From Pseudomonas lalkuanensis (GTDB lineage: Bacteria > Pseudomonadota > Gammaproteobacteria > Pseudomonadales > Pseudomonadaceae): a stretch of 64,000 nucleotides of DNA. The DNA lies in contig NZ_CP043311.1 of NCBI RefSeq assembly GCF_008807375.1, positions 5,992,954-6,056,953 of the forward strand. The letters are read 5' to 3'. This document shows, piece after piece, positions 17,285-27,614 of the stretch. Position numbers and translations under genes: made by a program. Each line of letters begins with the position of its first letter. The stretch's first letter is position 1. The notes under the pieces were generated by a model that saw nothing but the letters and a program-made list of their open reading frames with translations, searched no databases and had not been told where the DNA came from.

Positions 17285-17755
17285 TCAGTGCTGGTGCTCG
17301 GCGGTAACCGCCGGTGCCTGCGTCTGCACGTGGACTTCCACGTCCAGGTCGCCGGCCTTCTGGAAGTGCAGGGTCATGGGGAACTTGTCGCCATCGTTCA
17401 GCGGCTGCTTCAGGCCGAACATCATCAGGTGGTAGCCGCCCTGCTCGAAGCGTGCTTGGCCGCCAGCGGGAATCGCCACGCCACCCTCGACCTTCTGCAT
17501 CTTCATCAGGCCGTCCTTGTGCAGATGCTCGTGGATCTCGGTCTTGCCGGCGCGGACGGTGTCGGCACCCAGCAGCATGTCCGTGTCCGTGCCCCTGTTG
17601 TGGATAACCAGGTAGGCGGCGCCGTTGGGCGATACCGCGGGCACGGCCATGGCCCAGGGGTGCTCGATGTGCAGCGAACCCAGGTTGTAGTCATGGGCGG
17701 CCAGGGTGCCGGAAAAGCTCAGCAGGGCCCCCAGGGCCAGCAACGTCTTGCGCAT
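17285..17755 (-). CDS. Periplasmic copper chaperone PCu(A)C
   Basis: A 156-residue protein with a 20-residue signal peptide. The mature domain shows the PCuAC (DUF461) pattern: AYLVIHNRGTDTDMLLGADT, then the copper ligands in IHEHLHKDGLMKM and GGYHLMMFGLKQPL. A His-rich end (AEHQH) may add metal binding. The family delivers Cu(I) to cytochrome oxidase Cu centres or to uptake systems. It is last in a minus-strand group after PepSY and DUF2946 genes, a grouping typical of copper acquisition. A DnaA box lies inside it at 17599. Confidence 0.9.
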   Translation of the reverse strand: MRKTLLALGALLSFSGTLAAHDYNLGSLHIEHPWAMAVPAVSPNGAAYLVIHNRGTDTDMLLGADTVRAGKTEIHEHLHKDGLMKMQKVEGGVAIPAGGQARFEQGGYHLMMFGLKQPLNDGDKFPMTLHFQKAGDLDVEVHVQTQAPAVTAEHQH

Positions 17756-17856
17756 GTCGGAACTCCATTCATTCGATTGACTGGCACCCACCCCCGGCAG
17801 GTACCGATTGCTCTCCATCGCGGACGCAGCCCATGGGCTACGCCTGCAAAACCGGC

Positions 17857-19230
17857 CTAGTCGGCCACCACCTTGCCGCCGCCAATGCGCGACAGCACCA
17901 CCCAGTCCAGCGCCCAGATCGCCAGCAGGGACAACCCCACCAGCGGGAAGGCGATGCCGAGGCCGATCATGATCACCACCGCGGTTTTCCACAACGGCAG
18001 GTCATGGCGCAACGGCGGTACGCCCAGGCTGCCTTGCGGGCGGCGCTTCCACCACATCACCAGGCCGCTCACGGAGCTCAGCAGGATCAGCAGGCAGACG
18101 GCGAACATCAGCAGCTGGTTGGCCAGGCCGAAGAACTTGCCTTCGTGCAGCACCACGCCCATTTCCACGCTCCTGGCCACCACGCCGTAGTCCTGCCAGC
18201 GGATGTCGGCCAGCACCTTGCCGCTGTACTGGTCCAGGTGCAGGGTCGCGTCGTTGCGCGGGTCATCGGCGAACACCGCGATGCTGTAAACCCCGGTCTC
18301 GTCGGCCGGCAGGGTGATGCTGTAGCCCGGTACCACACCGCGCTCGGCGGCGGTGTCCACCACCCGCTGCAGGCTCACCTGCCCGCTTGGCGCGGCCATG
18401 CCGGTGGCGCTGCGCCCCTTGTGTGCAGCGTGGGGATCGGAGGCCGGCAACGGGGTGTTTTCCACCGCCCAGGCCACGGTCTGGTCGGCGGCGGTGTTCA
18501 GGCTGCGAGCCTGCTGGTCGGACCTGGGCACCTCGTTCCACATGGCGGCGGGGAAGCGGTTCCACACATCGGCGAATTTCTCGCCCCAGAAGCCGGTCCA
18601 GGTCATTCCGGTGAGCAACATGAACAGCAGTACCAGCGAGCCCCAGAAACCGGTGACCGCGTGCAGGTCCCGCCAGAACAGCCGCCCGCGATTGGCCAGG
18701 CGCGGCCAGAACACGCCACGCATGCCCTGGCCCCGAGGCCACCAGAGGTAAAGGCCGGACACCACCAGGACGATCGCCCAGCCGGCGGCCAGTTCGATCA
18801 ACCGGTCGCCGACCATCCCGATCAAGAGGGTGCCGTGCAGCGAGCGGGCGATGGCCTGGAGGTTGTTCTGCGCGTCCTGGGTGCCCAGCACCTGGCCGCT
18901 GTAGGGGTCGAGGAACAGGTTGGTCTTGCGCCCGTCGAGGCTGACCACGAACTGCGCACTGTGCTCGGCGTCCACCGGCGGCAGGTACTGGCCGACGGTG
19001 GCCTGCGGGTAGGCCTGGCGCAGCTTGTCCAGCTGCTGGTCGGCGCTGAGCGCCTGCCCGGCCGGGCGGACCAGCATCAGATCGCTGTAGAGCAGGTTGT
19101 CCAACTGGGGTTTGAACAGATAGATGCTGCCGGTAACCGCGAGCATGATCATGAAGGGGATGACGAACAGCCCGGCATAGAAATGCCAGCGCCACGCCAG
19201 GTTGTAAAAGGAGACAGTGTTCGCCGACAT
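17857..19230 (-). CDS. PepSY-associated transmembrane protein (PiuB-like)
   Basis: A 457-residue inner-membrane protein with four main hydrophobic segments: near 12-35 (HFYAGLFVIPFMIMLAVTGS), about 135-160, 185-215 (DLHAVTGFWGSLVLLFMLLT) and 370-440 as two segments. PepSY-like periplasmic regions lie between them. Conserved membrane His residues suggest haem or metal handling; relatives are thought to reduce ferric or cupric ligands after TonB uptake. GGAG precedes the ATG at 19230. It sits between a DUF2946 gene and a PCuAC gene, which points to copper. Confidence 0.87.
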   Translation of the reverse strand: MSANTVSFYNLAWRWHFYAGLFVIPFMIMLAVTGSIYLFKPQLDNLLYSDLMLVRPAGQALSADQQLDKLRQAYPQATVGQYLPPVDAEHSAQFVVSLDGRKTNLFLDPYSGQVLGTQDAQNNLQAIARSLHGTLLIGMVGDRLIELAAGWAIVLVVSGLYLWWPRGQGMRGVFWPRLANRGRLFWRDLHAVTGFWGSLVLLFMLLTGMTWTGFWGEKFADVWNRFPAAMWNEVPRSDQQARSLNTAADQTVAWAVENTPLPASDPHAAHKGRSATGMAAPSGQVSLQRVVDTAAERGVVPGYSITLPADETGVYSIAVFADDPRNDATLHLDQYSGKVLADIRWQDYGVVARSVEMGVVLHEGKFFGLANQLLMFAVCLLILLSSVSGLVMWWKRRPQGSLGVPPLRHDLPLWKTAVVIMIGLGIAFPLVGLSLLAIWALDWVVLSRIGGGKVVAD

Positions 19231-19313
19231 TGTCGTGCTCCCTGATGAACCAGTGGTCCGCGCGCACGCGCGCCTGAACAGGGCGTGCGCACGGTAAGGA
19301 AAGGTTGTGTGGA

Positions 19314-19745
19314 TCAGGAAAGCGCGAAGGGAGGTGCGCGGGTCAGCGAGCCAGGGAAGACAGCCCGTCCGCCGTGGCCGGCAAGGGGCGCCAGCGCAGC
19401 ATGCGGACTGGTGAGACCGGCCAGGTCCAACCCGGGCAGGGTGGCGGGGCTCAGGGCCGGGGAGTTGAACAGCAGGGTGCAGTAGCCGCACTTGGCCCAG
19501 GACATCTCGTGGTCGGGCATCGCCGGCTGGTGGCTCGAACCGCCGTGCCCGGCGGAGCAGGCCAGCTCGCCCATCCACTCGGGCACGCCGCCCTGCCCCA
19601 TGTCCCGCGCCTGGGAAACCAGCGGACCGACGAGCACCAGCAGCATGGCCAGAAGGCCAAGCCAGGCGCCGCGTTGTCGTGCTCTGCCGTAGGTCACAGG
19701 AAGGGTTCCATGCCGGTCGATCCGGGGGGCGCCTATGCTAGCCAT
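19314..19745 (-). CDS. DUF2946 family protein
   Basis: A 143-residue protein with one N-terminal hydrophobic segment (LGLLAMLLVLVGPLVSQA) and a periplasmic part with MPDHEMSWAKCGYCTLLFNSP, the His/Cys signature of DUF2946. These small proteins occur next to copper genes and TonB receptors. ATG at 19745 is used; other starts nearer the hydrophobic segment are possible. It is first in the minus-strand group with PepSY and PCuAC. No TonB receptor is in the window. Confidence 0.75.
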   Translation of the reverse strand: MASIGAPRIDRHGTLPVTYGRARQRGAWLGLLAMLLVLVGPLVSQARDMGQGGVPEWMGELACSAGHGGSSHQPAMPDHEMSWAKCGYCTLLFNSPALSPATLPGLDLAGLTSPHAALAPLAGHGGRAVFPGSLTRAPPFALS

Positions 19746-19800
19746 GCGCCTGCCTGGGTTGAAGCCTAGTCGCTGGGACAGAAGGACGCAGGCCGGGCGC

Positions 19801-19911
19801 TCGATATTTCCAACCGTTGGGCAACGAGACAGGTCGACCTGGGGGATGGCCGATGCTGCGCTGTACCGTGCCAAGCAACTGGGAAGAAACCGTATCGAGC
19901 TGGCCCTCTGA
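19801..19911 (+). pseudogene. Relic of a GGDEF domain C-terminus
   Basis: The plus-strand frame ending at TGA 19909-19911 reads MADAALYRAKQLGRNRIELAL, the diagnostic end of diguanylate cyclase GGDEF domains. The upstream in-frame residues (SIFPTVGQRDRSTWG) resemble the preceding part but are decayed. No start, signature GGDEF motif or rest of the domain is visible, and the upstream DNA is the divergent DUF2946 gene. It appears to be the 3' remnant of a lost cyclase gene. Confidence 0.8.
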
Positions 19912-19958
19912 AACCACCGTGGATGGTTTAAGCTTGGGTCTAGGTTTCCGGAGTCATC

Positions 19959-20363
19959 ATGCTGAGCCTGGCTGACGTTTTCCTGCTGATGTTGTTCGCC
20001 GCCGGCGCGGCCTGGTTGTGGCGCGGGCACGGCGTGCGCGAGCGCGCCCTGGTGCTGGCCAAGCAGCACTGCGCGCGACTGGATGTGGAACTGCTGGACG
20101 GCAACGTCGCCTTCCGCCGCCTGGCGATGGTCCGCGACGGCAAGGGCAATCGCCGCCTGGCGCGTATCTACGACTTCGAGTTCACCGTGACCGGCGAGCA
20201 GCGCCTGACCGGGAGCATCCAGATGTTCGGCAACCACCTGGGCCGCATCGATGTCGAAGCCCATCCCTTCCGGGCCGAAGCCCAGCACGACGGCAAGGTC
20301 ATCCACATGAGCGAGTGGCGGCGCAGCCACCCCAAAGCGGACGAGCAGCGACGGGTGGATTAG
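19959..20363 (+). CDS. DUF3301 domain protein
   Basis: A 134-residue protein with one N-terminal membrane segment (LADVFLLMLFAAGAAWLW) and a basic soluble domain (HCARLDVELLDGNVAFRRL, RIYDFEFTVTGEQRLTGSIQMFG), the DUF3301 pattern of gammaproteobacteria. Function is unknown. GGAGTCATC precedes the ATG. It stands alone between the GGDEF relic and a convergent hydrolase gene. Confidence 0.85.
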   Translation: MLSLADVFLLMLFAAGAAWLWRGHGVRERALVLAKQHCARLDVELLDGNVAFRRLAMVRDGKGNRRLARIYDFEFTVTGEQRLTGSIQMFGNHLGRIDVEAHPFRAEAQHDGKVIHMSEWRRSHPKADEQRRVD

Positions 20364-20467
20364 CGGGCCGGACCACGCTTCACCGGTCCACCATTCACGC
20401 TCCGAACTGATTCCGATGGTGGATGTAGAAGACGACATCCCCCTACCGCCAGCCTCAGCAGCAGCAC

Positions 20468-21343
20468 TCATCCACGCAATAGAAACTCGGTCACGCGCTC
20501 GGCGCTGGCCTGTGGATATTCCTGCATGAAGCAGTGACCTCCCTCCACCACCTGGGCGCTGACATGGCCATTGAGCGCGGTCAGGCGTGCCACTGACTTG
20601 GCCACGAAGGGATAGCTGTGCTGCCCGTGGAGGATCAGGGTCGGCGTGACGATGCGGCCCAGCGACGGCCACAGGCGCTTGGGGAAAGAACTGAAGATCT
20701 CCGCTTCGCGACTCGGCCGGCACTTCAGTTCGACGCCGTTATCCACAGCCTTGATGGCGTGCTCCACATAGCCCCGCAGCGCCTCTTCGGTCCAGCCCTT
20801 GAAGATGCCGCGGCCATGCAGGCCGTTCCACGCTGCCTCGCGGTCGGCCCAGTGGCTGCGCCGGGCACGCGCGCGGCTGGCCATGGTGGTGCGGCGATGC
20901 AGGCCAAGCACTTCGGAAAAGGCCATGGCTCCGACCATGGTCGGGGTGAAGATCACCGGGTCGAGCAATACGGCGCGGCGGAACAGCTCGGGATGGCGGG
21001 CGAGGATCAGGCTGCTCAGCACCCCGCCGAAGCTGTGCCCCACCGCCATCCGCGGGACCTCGCCAAACTGCCCGCGCCCGGCCTCGAAGGCTTCCACAGC
21101 CAGCTCGGCATTGCGGTTCCAGCCCAGGAAGCGACCACCATGGTCGCTGTCGCCATGGCCCTGGATGTCGCAGAGCCAGAGATCGAAGTCCTCGACCAGG
21201 ACCTCCAGCATCGGCGTATAGGTGCGGCCACAGAAACCGTTGCCATGGAGAAAGTGCAGGAGCGGCTTGCCGGAGGCCGGCGTGTGCCAGCCGCGCAGAG
21301 TGAATCCGGCGGAAGAGGAGTGGGACCAGGGGATCAATTGCAT
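20468..21343 (-). CDS. Alpha/beta hydrolase
   Basis: A 291-residue alpha/beta hydrolase. The oxyanion region is LLHFLHGNGFCGRTY, the nucleophile elbow is AVGHSFGG (Ser), the acid is probably in LILHGQHSYPFV, and the His is in VEGGHCFMQEYPQ. The substrate is unknown. The start at 21343 leaves a 110-bp gap to the divergent MifS-type kinase gene, an arrangement I recall in P. aeruginosa. A DnaA box is inside at 20739. Confidence 0.87.
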   Translation of the reverse strand: MQLIPWSHSSSAGFTLRGWHTPASGKPLLHFLHGNGFCGRTYTPMLEVLVEDFDLWLCDIQGHGDSDHGGRFLGWNRNAELAVEAFEAGRGQFGEVPRMAVGHSFGGVLSSLILARHPELFRRAVLLDPVIFTPTMVGAMAFSEVLGLHRRTTMASRARARRSHWADREAAWNGLHGRGIFKGWTEEALRGYVEHAIKAVDNGVELKCRPSREAEIFSSFPKRLWPSLGRIVTPTLILHGQHSYPFVAKSVARLTALNGHVSAQVVEGGHCFMQEYPQASAERVTEFLLRG

Positions 21344-21453
21344 CGAACGTGCCTCGAAATGACTGCGCGAAGTGTATCCGCAGACTTCCGTCCGGAGCAG
21401 TGGGCAGGGTCGGCCGTGGTATCGTCGCCGCCTCTGACCTGCGGACGCCACCC

Positions 21454-23210
21454 TTGATTTCCCGCCAACTGCGCATCGCCCTGCTGATCCTGCTGCTGCT
21501 CGCCGGCCTGTTCCTGGCGATGCACCTGGCTGGCCGCCAGGCCGAACGACAGGCACTGCGCGACGAAGGTGAACAGGCCCGCGAGCAACTGACCCTGTAT
21601 GCCGGCAGCCTGCGCACGCTGATCGACCGTTTCCGCGCCCTGCCCGCCGTTCTGGCGCTGGACCCGGAGTTGCGCGGCACCTTGGGCGGACCTGTGGATA
21701 ACGCCGCACAACACATGCTCAACCTCAAGCTGGAGCAGATGAACCGCGCCGCAGGCTCCACCACCCTGGAACTGCTGGACCGCGAGGGCCTGGCCGTGGC
21801 CGCCAGCAACTGGCGCCTGCCCACCAGCTTCGTCGGCCACAACTACGGCTTTCGCCCCTACTTCGTCGAGGCTCGACGCCTGGGCAGCGGCCGCTTCTAC
21901 GCAGTGGGCGTGACCAGCGGGATTCCCGGCTACTTCCTCGCCAGCGCCGTGCGCGGCGCGGAGGACACCTTCATCGGCGCCATCGTGGTGAAGCTGGAAT
22001 TTCCCGAACTGGAGCAGGAATGGGGACAGCGTTCGGACATCATCCTGGTCAGCGACGCCCGTGGCGTGGTGTTCATCGCCAACCAGCCCGGATGGCGCTA
22101 CCGCGAGCTGCAACCCATCTCCGCCGAGGGCCGCGCCGAGATGGCGGCGACCCGGCAGTATGACAAACAGCCACTGGCACCACTTATCCACAGCACCCGG
22201 ATCAATTTCGGCGATGACAGCCGGCTGGTCCGGGTCGAAGGACCTGATGGCCCCCGAGACTACCTCTGGGAAAGCCTGCCGCTGCCCAGCGAAGGCTGGA
22301 CCCTGCACCTGCTGCGCACCCCGCAGGAGGCCGCCAGCAGCGCCCGCGCCGCCAGCCTTGCTGCCGGGGGCGCGTGGCTGGCGGTGTTCTTCCTGGTGCT
22401 GTTCCTGCACCAGCGCTGGCGCCTGGCACGCATCCGCCAGCGCAGCCGGGAGGAGCTGGAGCAATTGGTGGAACAACGCACAGCCGCCCTGCGCACCGCC
22501 CAGGACGGACTGATCCAGGCCGCCAAGCTGGCCGCACTCGGACAGATGTCCACAGCCCTGGCCCACGAAATCAACCAGCCGCTCACCGCCCTGCAGATGC
22601 ACCTGGCGAGCCTGCGCCTGATGCTCGACAACGGCCAGTTGGAGCAGGCCCGCAAAGCCCTGGGGCGCCATGACGAACTCCTGCAGCGCATGGCTTCCCT
22701 CACTGGCCATCTGAAGACCTACGCGCGCAAGACGCCCGGCGGCCTGCGCGAGTGCCTGGAGCTGGGCAGCGTTGTGGATAAATCCCTGCAACTGCTGGCA
22801 CCCAACCTGCGCGACGCGAAGGTGCGGATCAGCCAGGAGCTGGCGGTGCCGGCCTGGGTTTCGGGCGACGCCATTCGCCTGGAGCAGGTGCTGGTCAACT
22901 TGCTGCGCAACGCCCTGGACGCGGTGGCCGGCGAGGCCGATCCACAATTGTGGATAACCCTGCGACGGGACGGCGACCACTGGGTGCTGGAAGTGGCCGA
23001 CAACGGCGGCGGCATCGCGGAAGACGACCTGCAACGGGTCTTCGACCCCTTCTTCACCACCAAGCCGGCGGGTGCTGGCCTTGGAATCGGACTGGCGGTG
23101 TCCTACGCCATCGTCCATGAACTGGGCGGCACCCTGAGCGCCGCCAACCAGGGCGAGGGCGCGCTGTTCAGCCTGCGCCTGCCTGTGGATAAGACCAGAG
23201 AGGAACTGCC

Positions 23211-23214
<4 letters not shown>
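21454..23214 (+). CDS. mifS: Sensor histidine kinase, DctB/MifS type
   Basis: A 586-residue membrane kinase. A first membrane segment (about 6-25) is followed by a periplasmic double-PAS/Cache-like sensor up to about 285, a second segment (AAGGAWLAVFFLVLFL), a coiled linker, the HisKA box MSTALAHEINQPLTALQMHL, and an HATPase with NLLRNALDA, DNGGGIAEDDL and GAGLGIGLAVSYAIV. It phosphorylates the overlapping response regulator. The TTG at 21454 fits the membrane segment best; an in-frame ATG at 21349 would add an improbable leader. By synteny and the adjacent permease it is probably the alpha-ketoglutarate sensor MifS. Five exact DnaA boxes lie within it. Confidence 0.85.
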
Positions 23215-24551
<1,337 letters not shown>

Positions 24552-24805
24552 GAGTGCTCCAGCACTGGGCCTTCCGGACGCCGCGCTAGCCGACTCCGCC
24601 CTCACCCCCGCCCCTCTCCCTGAAGAGGAGAGAGGTGACTCGCGCCGGCAAATCCAAAGTCATCCTGAAGCCCATACGCCGCTTGCAGCTGGGCAGAAAC
24701 GGTGGGGCGGCAACTCCGCCCCTTCAGGAGGCCGAGCGGAATCGTTGCACAGGGGGACGAGTGGCATGGATGCCGCGAATTGAAATCGCCCCCACATCCA
24801 GCAAC

Positions 24806-24851
24806 CCGCCATCGGCGGAATCTTGCTCATCGCCAATCCGGCATCGGCAGG
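24806..24851. promoter_or_regulatory. Probable MifR-type activator binding sites (two copies)
   Basis: CCGCCATCGGCGG (24806-24818, inverted repeat 5-3-5) and CCGGCATCGGCAGG (24838-24851) are near-copies about 32 bp, three helical turns, apart. Each is followed by AATC. They lie 63-108 bp upstream of the -24/-12 promoter, the usual place for sigma54 enhancer sites. Confidence 0.6.
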
Positions 24852-24913
24852 AATCCGCGCATGATCGCCGCGAAATCACGCTGAAACCCCTCTATTCCAG
24901 GGCTTTCCTCCCC

Positions 24914-24929
24914 TGGCACAGCTCCTGCT
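24914..24929 (+). promoter_or_regulatory. Sigma54 (-24/-12) promoter of the permease gene
   Basis: TGGCAC-N5-CTGCT matches the RpoN consensus TGGCAC-N5-TTGCW except for one base, with the required 10-bp spacing between the invariant GG and GC. It lies 72 bp before the permease ATG and directly after a gene for a sigma54 activator. Confidence 0.75.
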
Positions 24930-25000
24930 TTATGCCTGGTGCCCGAAGCGCGCCGCCACAGAGCAGCGCCTCCACAACAACAACTACGCGTCGAGGAAAG

Positions 25001-26311
25001 ATGATGGATAACTCCAGCACCCTGGCTGCCTCTGCAGAACCCCGCACGACATCGCAACGCATCAAATCGATTTTCAGTGGCTCGGTAGGCAACCTGGTCG
25101 AGTGGTACGACTGGTACGTCTACGCGGCCTTCTCACTGTACTTCGCCAAGGCATTCTTCCCCCAGGGCGACATGACCGCCCAACTGCTCAACACCGCCGC
25201 GATCTTCGCCGTGGGCTTCCTGATGCGCCCCATCGGCGGTTGGCTGATGGGCATCTACGCCGACCGCAAGGGCCGCAAGGCTGCCCTGCTGGCCTCGGTG
25301 CTGCTGATGTGCTTCGGCTCGCTGATCATCGCCCTGACCCCCAGCTACGAGACCATCGGCGTCGCCGCACCGATCCTGCTGGTGGTCGCTCGCCTGCTGC
25401 AGGGCCTCTCGGTAGGCGGTGAATACGGGACCTCGGCCACTTACCTGTCGGAGATGGCGACCAAGGAACAACGTGGCTTCTTCTCCAGCTTCCAGTACGT
25501 GACCCTGATTTCCGGCCAGCTCATCGCCCTGGCCGTGCTGATCATCCTCCAGCAGACCCTGACCACCGAGCAGCTGGAAAGCTGGGGCTGGCGCGTGCCC
25601 TTCTTCATCGGCGCCCTGTGCGCGGTGGTCGCCATGTTCCTGCGTCGTGGCATGGAAGAGACCGATTCCTTCACCAAGAAAAAGGACAAGCCGAAGGAAA
25701 GCCTGCTGCGTACCCTGCTGCGCCACCCGAAGGAAGTACTGACCGTAGTCGGCCTGACCATGGGCGGCACCCTGGCCTTCTACACCTACACCACCTACAT
25801 GCAGAAGTACCTGGTGAACACCGTGGGCATGAGCAAGGACGACTCGACCATGATCTCGGCCGCCACGCTGTTCCTGTTCATGCTGCTGCAACCCATCGTC
25901 GGCGGGCTTTCCGACAAGATCGGCCGTCGCCCGATCCTGATTGCCTTCGGTGTGATGGGCACCTTGTTCACCTACCCGATCCTGAGCACCCTGCACAGCA
26001 TCGAAACCTGGTGGGGTGCGTTCTTCCTGATCATGGCGGCGCTGATCATCGTCAGCGGCTACACCTCGATCAACGCCGTGGTGAAGGCCGAGCTGTTCCC
26101 TACCGAGATCCGCGCCCTGGGCGTGGGCCTGCCCTACGCGCTCACCGTGTCCATCTTCGGCGGCACCGCCGAGTACGTGGCCCTGTGGTTCAAGAGCATC
26201 GGCATGGAAAGCGGCTTCTACTGGTACGTCACCGCGTGCATCGCCTGCTCGCTGCTGGTGTACGTGTTCATGAAGGACACCCGCACCCATTCGCGGATGA
26301 ACCAGGACTGA
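25001..26311 (+). CDS. MFS dicarboxylate / alpha-ketoglutarate permease (KgtP/PcaT type)
   Basis: A 436-residue major facilitator of the metabolite:H+ symporter family with 12 predicted segments. Seen: SGSVGNLVEWYDWYVYAAFS at the first segment, the loop 2-3 motif GIYADRKGRKAALL, and LLQGLSVGGEYGTSATYLSE in segment 4-5. These are hallmarks of KgtP, ProP and PcaT. GAGGAAAG precedes the ATG at 25001, and ATG 25004 is also possible. The sigma54 promoter and the adjacent MifSR-like pair make alpha-ketoglutarate or another C5-dicarboxylate the likely substrate. A terminator follows. Confidence 0.88.
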   Translation: MMDNSSTLAASAEPRTTSQRIKSIFSGSVGNLVEWYDWYVYAAFSLYFAKAFFPQGDMTAQLLNTAAIFAVGFLMRPIGGWLMGIYADRKGRKAALLASVLLMCFGSLIIALTPSYETIGVAAPILLVVARLLQGLSVGGEYGTSATYLSEMATKEQRGFFSSFQYVTLISGQLIALAVLIILQQTLTTEQLESWGWRVPFFIGALCAVVAMFLRRGMEETDSFTKKKDKPKESLLRTLLRHPKEVLTVVGLTMGGTLAFYTYTTYMQKYLVNTVGMSKDDSTMISAATLFLFMLLQPIVGGLSDKIGRRPILIAFGVMGTLFTYPILSTLHSIETWWGAFFLIMAALIIVSGYTSINAVVKAELFPTEIRALGVGLPYALTVSIFGGTAEYVALWFKSIGMESGFYWYVTACIACSLLVYVFMKDTRTHSRMNQD

Positions 26312-26334
26312 CCCCTCCCCCGCAGCGACACGAG

Positions 26335-26360
26335 ACGGGCCCTTCGGGGCCCGTTTTCGT
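26335..26360 (+). terminator. Intrinsic terminator after the permease gene
   Basis: ACGGGCCC-TTCG-GGGCCCGT is a perfect stem with a stable UUCG tetraloop, followed by TTTTCGTTT. It begins 23 bp after the stop codon. Confidence 0.92.
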
Positions 26361-26430
26361 TTCTCGGGCGTTTCTCGCAGAGGCGAGTCCGTCCCTTGCA
26401 CAAGGTCGATCCTTCAGCTCGGTCTGGACC

Positions 26431-26510
26431 GCAGGGTGCACTTCGCGCACCGATTCCAGTGTCCGCCCCGGCACAAGGTCAAACCGCCGGTGCGCACGGC
26501 GCACCCTACC
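26431..26510. repeat. Pair of inverted REP-like elements
   Basis: GCAGGGTGCACTTCGCGCAC (26431-26450) and CGGTGCGCACGGCGCACCCT (from 26488) are two copies of a common Pseudomonas extragenic repeat facing each other, each with its own GTGCGC hairpin. Together they form a BIME-like unit in the gap between convergent genes. Confidence 0.7.
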
Positions 26511-26569
26511 CAATCGGCCTGATCCTGATAGCCCGACACAGGCAGAGCCGCCAATTCTCAGCCCTTATC

Positions 26570-27535
26570 TCAATCCAACCGGCACGCCGCCATTCCCACC
26601 TTCAGCGCCGCCTCGTCCTGGGGCCCCGCGAAGATCAGTTCCAGACGCGAATCCTTGCGCCATTCGCTGGCCTGCCAGTGGATCGGCGCGCCGTCCAGGG
26701 CGTTGCCGGAGAGCCATCCGGCGTTGGTCTGCAGCACCAGCTTGGCGCGGCGCCAGGGCAGGCTGGCCAGCCACAGCTGGAGGCGCATCAGCTCGAATCT
26801 TTGGCTCGGGTGCCAACGCCAACCCATGCTCCAGCCGTCGTCGTTTGCCTGGATCTGGCAGATGGGTTCGGCCGGATTCCTCCACAGGACCGGAGGCTTA
26901 TCCACACCTGTTGGTAAGTCTTTGATACCAACAGCTTTTCCAGAATGTGAATGAATGCCTGGAAGCTTCTGGATATCGAGCCTCCCTTGAGTCGTCCACA
27001 GCAGCGGGACACTGGGAAGTTTCGCGGCAAGTTGTTCACAGGTGGATGAATCCAGGCTTTCGGCCTTATTTAGTAGCACTAGGCCAGCATCCAAAAGTGC
27101 CGCCCGCTGGCTGTCTGGCAGTAGCTGGCCCGTAGCCAGCGCCGCCGCATCGAGCACCATGACGCTCGGCTGTAGCGCCAGGACGCCCTCCCACGGGGGT
27201 TCGCGTAGCTGTCGCAGTAGCTCGACCGGGTGTCCGAGTCCGGAGGGTTCGATCAGTAGCCGGTCTGGCCGCGCCTTGCGCAGTAGCCGGCCAAGTCCGA
27301 CCTGGAAGGGCGCGCCGTTGACGCAGCAGACGCAGCCGCCCGCCACCTCGGCGATGGCGATGCCGTCGTCGCTGCTGGTGAGCAGTGCCGCGTCCAGGCC
27401 GATCTGGCCGAATTCGTTGATCAGCACCGCCCAGCGTTCATGGGCAGGCCGCTGCGCCAGCAGCTGGCGGATCAGGCTGGTCTTGCCGGCGCCCAGGGGC
27501 CCGGCGATGAGATGGGTAGGGATGTGAGTAAGCAT
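26570..27535 (-). CDS. COG0523 (CobW/ZNG-type) metal-chaperone GTPase
   Basis: A 321-residue G3E GTPase. Walker A GPLGAGKTS is at 12-20, the metal-binding motif CVCC at 68-71, then LLIEPSGLGHPVELL and the guanine motif NKAE. Such proteins load or allocate zinc, cobalt or other metals. The C-terminal CobW_C domain is shortened and has few His. ATG at 27535 is used. It lies at the edge of a zinc-starvation cluster with a second COG0523 gene, so zinc is the likely metal, although no Zur box is seen at its own start. Confidence 0.9.
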   Translation of the reverse strand: MLTHIPTHLIAGPLGAGKTSLIRQLLAQRPAHERWAVLINEFGQIGLDAALLTSSDDGIAIAEVAGGCVCCVNGAPFQVGLGRLLRKARPDRLLIEPSGLGHPVELLRQLREPPWEGVLALQPSVMVLDAAALATGQLLPDSQRAALLDAGLVLLNKAESLDSSTCEQLAAKLPSVPLLWTTQGRLDIQKLPGIHSHSGKAVGIKDLPTGVDKPPVLWRNPAEPICQIQANDDGWSMGWRWHPSQRFELMRLQLWLASLPWRRAKLVLQTNAGWLSGNALDGAPIHWQASEWRKDSRLELIFAGPQDEAALKVGMAACRLD

Positions 27536-27614
27536 GGACCTATGGTGCTGCTTCACAGCCCGCCGAGAAAGCCTCGTGCTAGAGTCGCGTGCTTCATGAC
27601 CCGGAAGACCTCCC

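Larger units (their letters stand above)
24552..25000 (+). promoter_or_regulatory. Regulatory gap between mifR and the permease gene
   Basis: A 449-bp non-coding stretch. The first 200 bp hold a CT-rich then purine-rich patch that can form a weak hairpin. The rest holds two activator-like repeats and a sigma54 promoter, listed separately. Frames here look like noise. Confidence 0.6.
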
